Source of the DNA: Sphingosinicellaceae bacterium
GTDB taxonomy: Bacteria > Pseudomonadota > Alphaproteobacteria > Sphingomonadales > Sphingomonadaceae
Reading direction: 5' to 3'
DNA: 64,000 nt
Assembly: GCA_019285715.1 (NCBI GenBank)
Contig: CP079108.1
Coordinates: 806,001 to 870,000, forward strand
The translations under genes and the position numbers were made by a program. The notes under the pieces are model-generated. The model was not told where the DNA came from. It worked only from the letters and a program-made list of their open reading frames with translations, and did not search any database. This document shows positions 60,390 to 64,000 of the stretch, one piece after another (the first letter of the stretch is position 1; every line of letters begins with the position of its first letter).

Positions 60390-61121
60390 CTAGGCGGCGA
60401 CCATGAAGGTGCGGCGACGACGGGCTGCGACGCCGACCGCTCCGAAGCCGGCGATCATCATCGCCCAGCTTGCCGGCTCGGGCACGGCACCGTTGATGGA
60501 GTCGATCTGGTAACCCTGGCCCCGCGCACCGAGGTAGAGCGTCTCGCCGCCAACCCGCGTCGTGAACAGGTAGCGGGTGTAATAAGTCGTCGGGCTCAAC
60601 AGGTTCAGGATCACCGTGCCGGAGTTGGCGGCGCTGTAGGTGGCGCTGGCGGCACCGGCGAGGCCGGTCTTGATGATTCCCCCGAAGCCGAGCGCAATCA
60701 GCGAGTTGTCGGCATTGACGCCGTACAGCTGCAGGGTGTCGTCACTGTCGATGTAGGACAGCTTCAGGCCACGGATCGAGAAATCCTCGCTGCCGCTGAT
60801 GAGGATGCCCTCCCGCGCGGTCGGCGTGTTGGTGTCGAGTTGCGGGTCCGAGGCGCCGCCCTTGACGCCGATTCCCGGCACCGCCTGCTGGATCTGTCCC
60901 GTGGCACTAGTCTGGCTGAGTGAGGTCAATGTATCCGGCAACGCGGTGAAGCGCAGTGCCGTTGCCGTCAGGGTGACACCGCTGCTGGTCTTGGCGACCG
61001 AGGCGACGTTGACGATGCCACTCGGACGACCGAAGTCCCAGGTCAGCAAGGTCGCCGCGGACGCGGGAATCGCCGACGCGAGCGCACAAAGCGCCGTACC
61101 CAGATACGCTACACGAACCAT
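60390..61121 (-). CDS. PEP-CTERM (PEPxxWA) sorting-domain protein
   Basis: 243 residues from ATG at 61121; a TTG two codons earlier is possible. Signal peptide MVRVAYLGTALCALASAIPA, then a beta-rich secreted domain (about 25-210), then VPEPASWAM, a hydrophobic stretch and RRRR. Third PEPxxWA protein in the window. No exosortase seen. Role unknown. Confidence 0.9.
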   Translation of the reverse strand: MVRVAYLGTALCALASAIPASAATLLTWDFGRPSGIVNVASVAKTSSGVTLTATALRFTALPDTLTSLSQTSATGQIQQAVPGIGVKGGASDPQLDTNTPTAREGILISGSEDFSIRGLKLSYIDSDDTLQLYGVNADNSLIALGFGGIIKTGLAGAASATYSAANSGTVILNLLSPTTYYTRYLFTTRVGGETLYLGARGQGYQIDSINGAVPEPASWAMMIAGFGAVGVAARRRRTFMVAA

Positions 61122-61327
61122 TTGCAAACACCCCTACACCCGGTCGTGACACCCCCGTCACGATCACAATCTTCATAACGGCGGCGCGGTTTGAAAGTAA
61201 AGACTTCATTAATAAACTTGAACCAAGACGGATGCGATTTCGATCCAGGGCGATAGCAAGCTAGATCGCGCTTGACGACCACAGCTGTAATCGGTAGCGA
61301 CTACGTGTGTAATCGAGAGGTTGTCGA

Positions 61328-61693
61328 GTGTCGGAGCGGATCAGCGAAGGCGAGCACGCGATCATGGAAGCCCTGTGGGCCGAGTCGCCACTCGGCGCCG
61401 CGGAGGTGGCCGAGCGTGTCGCCGATCGCAACTGGAACGAGCGTACCGTCAAGACGATGCTCGGCCGCCTGCTCACCAAGGGCGTGCTCAGCCACGTCGA
61501 GGAGGGGCGGCGCTACCTGTACCGGCCGGCGGTCGAGCGCGACGCCTATGTCGCGCGCGAGTCGGAGCGTTTTGTCGACCGGCTGTTCGGCGGGCGCGCG
61601 ACGCCTCTGGTCGCTCATCTCGCGGGCCAGAACCGCCTGTCGGACGAGGACATCGCCGGGCTCGAGGCGCTGCTGAAGGAGCTCAAGGCATGA
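61328..61693 (+). CDS. BlaI/MecI-family repressor
   Basis: 121 residues from a GTG at 61328. A winged helix with SEGEHAIMEALW and the recognition block 'NERTVKTMLGRLLTKGVLSH', then the dimerisation tail. Family members repress protease-sensor pairs and are cleaved on signal. Coupled to the M56 gene by a four-base overlap. No beta-lactamase gene is close by, so the target is unknown. Confidence 0.93.
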   Translation: MSERISEGEHAIMEALWAESPLGAAEVAERVADRNWNERTVKTMLGRLLTKGVLSHVEEGRRYLYRPAVERDAYVARESERFVDRLFGGRATPLVAHLAGQNRLSDEDIAGLEALLKELKA

Positions 61694-63243
61694 GCGGGAC
61701 CCTGGCCTGGTTCGGCGGCGCGATGGTCGCGTCGATGCTGCTGATGCTGGTCGTGCTCGCGGTACGGCGGCCGGTGACGCGCGTCTTCGGGCCGACCGTG
61801 GCGTACGCGCTTTGGCTGCTGCCGGCGTTGCGGATGCTGTTGCCGTCGCTGCCGGGCGAGTGGATGCCGGGAAACGCGGCGATGGTCTTCGATCCGCCCC
61901 GGATGGTCGGGCTGACCAATATGCCGCCACCGCCGCCGGTCGACGCCGGTACCGACTGGGCGGTCGTGCTGCTCGCAACCTGGCTGATCGGCGCGGTCGG
62001 CTACTTCGCGTGGCAGCTCGTGTCCCACCACATCTTCATGGAGCGGTCCCTGGAGGGTTCCGCGGCGCTGACCCACGCGGCGGGCATCGAGGTCCGTCAG
62101 GGCCCCGGCATCGCCGGCCCGATGGCGGCGGGCGTCCTGCGCCGGCGTATCCTGCTGCCCAACGATTTCGCCGAGCGCTTCACTCCCGAGGAACGCCGCC
62201 TCGCACTTGCCCACGAGACTGCGCACCATTGCCGCGGCGACCTCGTGGCGAACCTCGCCGGGCTGGCGCTGCTGTCGCTGCACTGGTTCAACCCGGTTGC
62301 GCACTTCGCCTACCGCGCTTTCCGCGACGACCAGGAAGCGGCCTGCGATGCGACCGTGCTCGGGGCCGAGAGCGACGAGCGCCGCTATGCCTACGGCACC
62401 GCGATCCTCAAGTCCGCCAGCTGCCGCGTCCCCGGCGCAGCCTGTGCGCTGAACCATGCGGGTACGATGAAACGAAGGATCTTGATCATGATCGACGGTC
62501 GGAAAAGTCGCGCCCTGCGCCTCGGCGGGGCGGCACTGGCGGCGGTGCTGGTCGGCGGCGGACTGGTCGCGACGGCATCGACGGTCGCCGCGCCCGCCAA
62601 GACGCCGACGCACCACATGACGTTCATCACGGGGACGGGTGACAACATCACCATCACCCATGACGGCCACACCCGCCGCGCCACCCCGGCCGAGCGCCGC
62701 CGCATCGAGCACGACGTCGCCCAGGCCGAGGCGGGACGGCGCGTCGCCGAGCGCGGTGCAGAGCGGGCCGAGCGTGAGAGAACGGCCATGCTTGCCGAAA
62801 TGCCTCGGCCCCCGGCGCGACCCGCTGCACCGCGTGCACCAAACTCGAAGCGTATCGCCGAGGTGCCGCCGGCGCCCGAGGCTCCGCCGGCACCCCCGAC
62901 ACCCCCGGAATATAGGCAGGGTGCCCATGATGTGAGCCTGTCGTGGCAGGCCGAATACCCCATCGATCGGAACGCTATCCGGGCCGAAATCGACGCGGCG
63001 ATGGCCAGCGCGCGTCAGGCTGTGGCCGACGCCAGTGTCCAGCTCGCTGCGGTCCGCGAGCAGATGACCGCGGCCAGCGAAGCCCAGCGCGAAGCGATGG
63101 CGGAGTCGCGTGCCGATCAGCGCGATGCGATGCGCGATGTCGCCCAGGCCCGTCGCGATGCAGCACAAGGCCGCCGCGATGCGGCGCAGGCGGTGCGCGA
63201 TGCAGAGCAAAATGCAAGACGCGAAGCGGCGACGTCGCTCTGA
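61690..63243 (+). CDS. M56 (BlaR1-like) membrane metallopeptidase
   Basis: 517 residues from ATG at 61690. Three or four helices, then the gluzincin motif LALAHETAHHCRGD (H175, E176, H179) and FRDDQEAACDATVL with the third ligand. After a helix (about 275-300) the rest is not the usual penicillin-binding sensor but a Pro-rich and Ala/Arg-rich segment with repeated 'RRDAAQ' units (residues about 475-517). It probably cleaves the repressor in response to a signal; what it senses is unknown. Confidence 0.9.
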   Translation: MSGTLAWFGGAMVASMLLMLVVLAVRRPVTRVFGPTVAYALWLLPALRMLLPSLPGEWMPGNAAMVFDPPRMVGLTNMPPPPPVDAGTDWAVVLLATWLIGAVGYFAWQLVSHHIFMERSLEGSAALTHAAGIEVRQGPGIAGPMAAGVLRRRILLPNDFAERFTPEERRLALAHETAHHCRGDLVANLAGLALLSLHWFNPVAHFAYRAFRDDQEAACDATVLGAESDERRYAYGTAILKSASCRVPGAACALNHAGTMKRRILIMIDGRKSRALRLGGAALAAVLVGGGLVATASTVAAPAKTPTHHMTFITGTGDNITITHDGHTRRATPAERRRIEHDVAQAEAGRRVAERGAERAERERTAMLAEMPRPPARPAAPRAPNSKRIAEVPPAPEAPPAPPTPPEYRQGAHDVSLSWQAEYPIDRNAIRAEIDAAMASARQAVADASVQLAAVREQMTAASEAQREAMAESRADQRDAMRDVAQARRDAAQGRRDAAQAVRDAEQNARREAATSL

Positions 63244-63662
63244 CGCATCGCACTCAGTGGCGCGCTTCGTTGGCGCTGTCCTACAGCTCACCTATCCGGT
63301 ACAATATGGTCGCGCCGATGTCTCGGGCACGCGGTTTTTCTCATCGCTGAGTGTCAGCCCGGCAGCCGGATTCCTGCAATCCGGCGACGTGACAGCCGAA
63401 TCGCAGAATACGCGTGGGCATTAACTCTGACAACTCTCGTTCATATTCGACGCTGTCCACACGTCGGTTTGCGCGGTCCTATACGGTAACGACAAGGCTC
63501 CTCGACCCTGGAACCCTTAGCGTTCTTCGCGTGAATTCCGGAGCAATCGCCCGGTGGGTCGGCTTAACGAGTTCACGTGAAGGGCGCCAAGTATTGCACG
63601 GGCGCGAAGGCGAATGCCGGAGGCTGGTGCGGCCGCGAGTCGGGGCGGTTGACCGGGACGCT
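63244..63662. other. 419-bp intergenic region, no gene seen
   Basis: Contains a perfect hairpin GCCGGATT-CCTGC-AATCCGGC at 63365-63385 that may terminate the BlaI/M56 transcript, although no T-run follows. No coding frame is convincing. The right half is likely the 3' flank of gatB. Confidence 0.5.
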
Positions 63663-64000
63663 CTAGGCGAGTGCCGCCTTCAGCCGCTCGTTGACGACGC
63701 CCGGGCTTGCCTTGCCGGCCATTGCCTTCATCGTCTGGCCGACGAAGAAGCCGAACAGCGCCTCCTTGCCGGCCTTGTACTGGGCGACCTTGTCGGTGTT
63801 GGCCGCGAGGATCGTGGCGATGGCGGCGTCGATCGCGCCAGTGTCGCTGACCTGGCGCAGGCCGCGCGCCTCGACGATCGCGGCCGGGGCGTCGCCGGTC
63901 TCGAGCATGATCTCGAAGACCTGCTTGGCGAGCGGGCCGGACAGCGTGCCGTCGGCGGTCAGGGCGAGGAGCTCGCCCCCGGCGGTGGGGCTGACGGGTG
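63663..64000 (-). CDS. gatB: GatB, Asp/Glu-tRNA(Asn/Gln) amidotransferase subunit (partial)
   Basis: The last ~112 codons only; the gene runs off the right edge. Shows the YqeY/GatB tail: 'PTAGGELLALTADGTLSGPL', AKQVFEIMLETGDAPAAIVE, 'GLRQVSDTGAIDAAI', and 'GFFVGQTMKAMAGKASPGVVN', which is how GatB ends. With GatA and GatC it makes Gln- or Asn-tRNA from mischarged tRNA. Its partners would be to the right. Confidence 0.95.
   Translation of the reverse strand, partial: PVSPTAGGELLALTADGTLSGPLAKQVFEIMLETGDAPAAIVEARGLRQVSDTGAIDAAIATILAANTDKVAQYKAGKEALFGFFVGQTMKAMAGKASPGVVNERLKAALA

Noticed and set aside
63244-63424. Short plus-strand frame continuing past the M56 gene
   Set aside because: Different frame from the M56 gene, no start with a ribosome site, and crosses a perfect hairpin.

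Overview
The window looks like a chromosomal stretch from a high-GC alphaproteobacterium, most likely Sphingomonadales. Four things point there: three PEPxxWA-type PEP-CTERM proteins; the gene order pckA / chvI-chvG / hprK-rapZ / EIIA-Man / HPr; the order trpC-moaC-moeA-lexA-comEC-gltX-gltA; and a GTTC-N7-GTTC SOS box before lexA. The genus cannot be fixed from the sequence. Almost all of it is ordinary core genome. No rRNA, tRNA, CRISPR array, prophage or insertion sequence was seen.

Layout. 0-8.6 kb: a LysR regulator with a perfect dyad just before its start, a PEP-CTERM protein, an OmpA-type protein, a DUF3772/MscS channel, a small secreted protein, an AI-2E-type permease and a zinc-ribbon protein. 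8.7-14.4 kb: the main accessory-looking block, two divergent operons (three genes leftward, two rightward) sharing one AT-richer 366-bp gap. It encodes five proteins I cannot name. Two large ones are diverged paralogues with a common C-terminal tail, two have Cys/His arrangements that suggest papain-like folds, and two share an SGxPNPxWP module. 14.4-18.6 kb: an aldo/keto reductase and a complete pqqABCDE operon for pyrroloquinoline quinone. 18.9-29.6 kb: proline iminopeptidase, an MFS exporter, trpC-moaC-moeA, lexA, a comEC split by one in-frame amber codon, gltX and gltA. 29.7-33.5 kb: an assimilatory sulfur operon (cobA, DUF2849, cysI, DUF934, cysH). 33.7-40.4 kb: pckA, a DUF4142 protein, ChvI/ChvG, an unusual single-ORF HprK-RapZ fusion, EIIA-Man and HPr.

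40.4-64 kb: ligase-associated repair genes (pdeM and an Lhr-like helicase, then an MBL exonuclease 5 kb further on), a PEP-CTERM protein, a lipobox-bearing S8 protease with a beta-barrel-like C-terminus, two SDR proteins, a TauE/TIGR02186 pair, a Kup potassium transporter, alanine dehydrogenase, a DJ-1/isonitrile hydratase-like protein, an operon of a DNA-repair radical SAM protein with UdgX, a third PEP-CTERM protein, a BlaI/M56 pair and the 3' part of gatB.

Two themes recur. One is DNA damage: lexA, the ligase-associated nucleases and helicase, and UdgX with its radical SAM partner, whose start is preceded by a second GTTC-N7-GTTC box. The other is carbon and envelope state sensing: pckA, ChvI/ChvG and the PTS phosphorelay. 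The strongest candidate for an undescribed system is the divergent five-gene block at 8714-14388.
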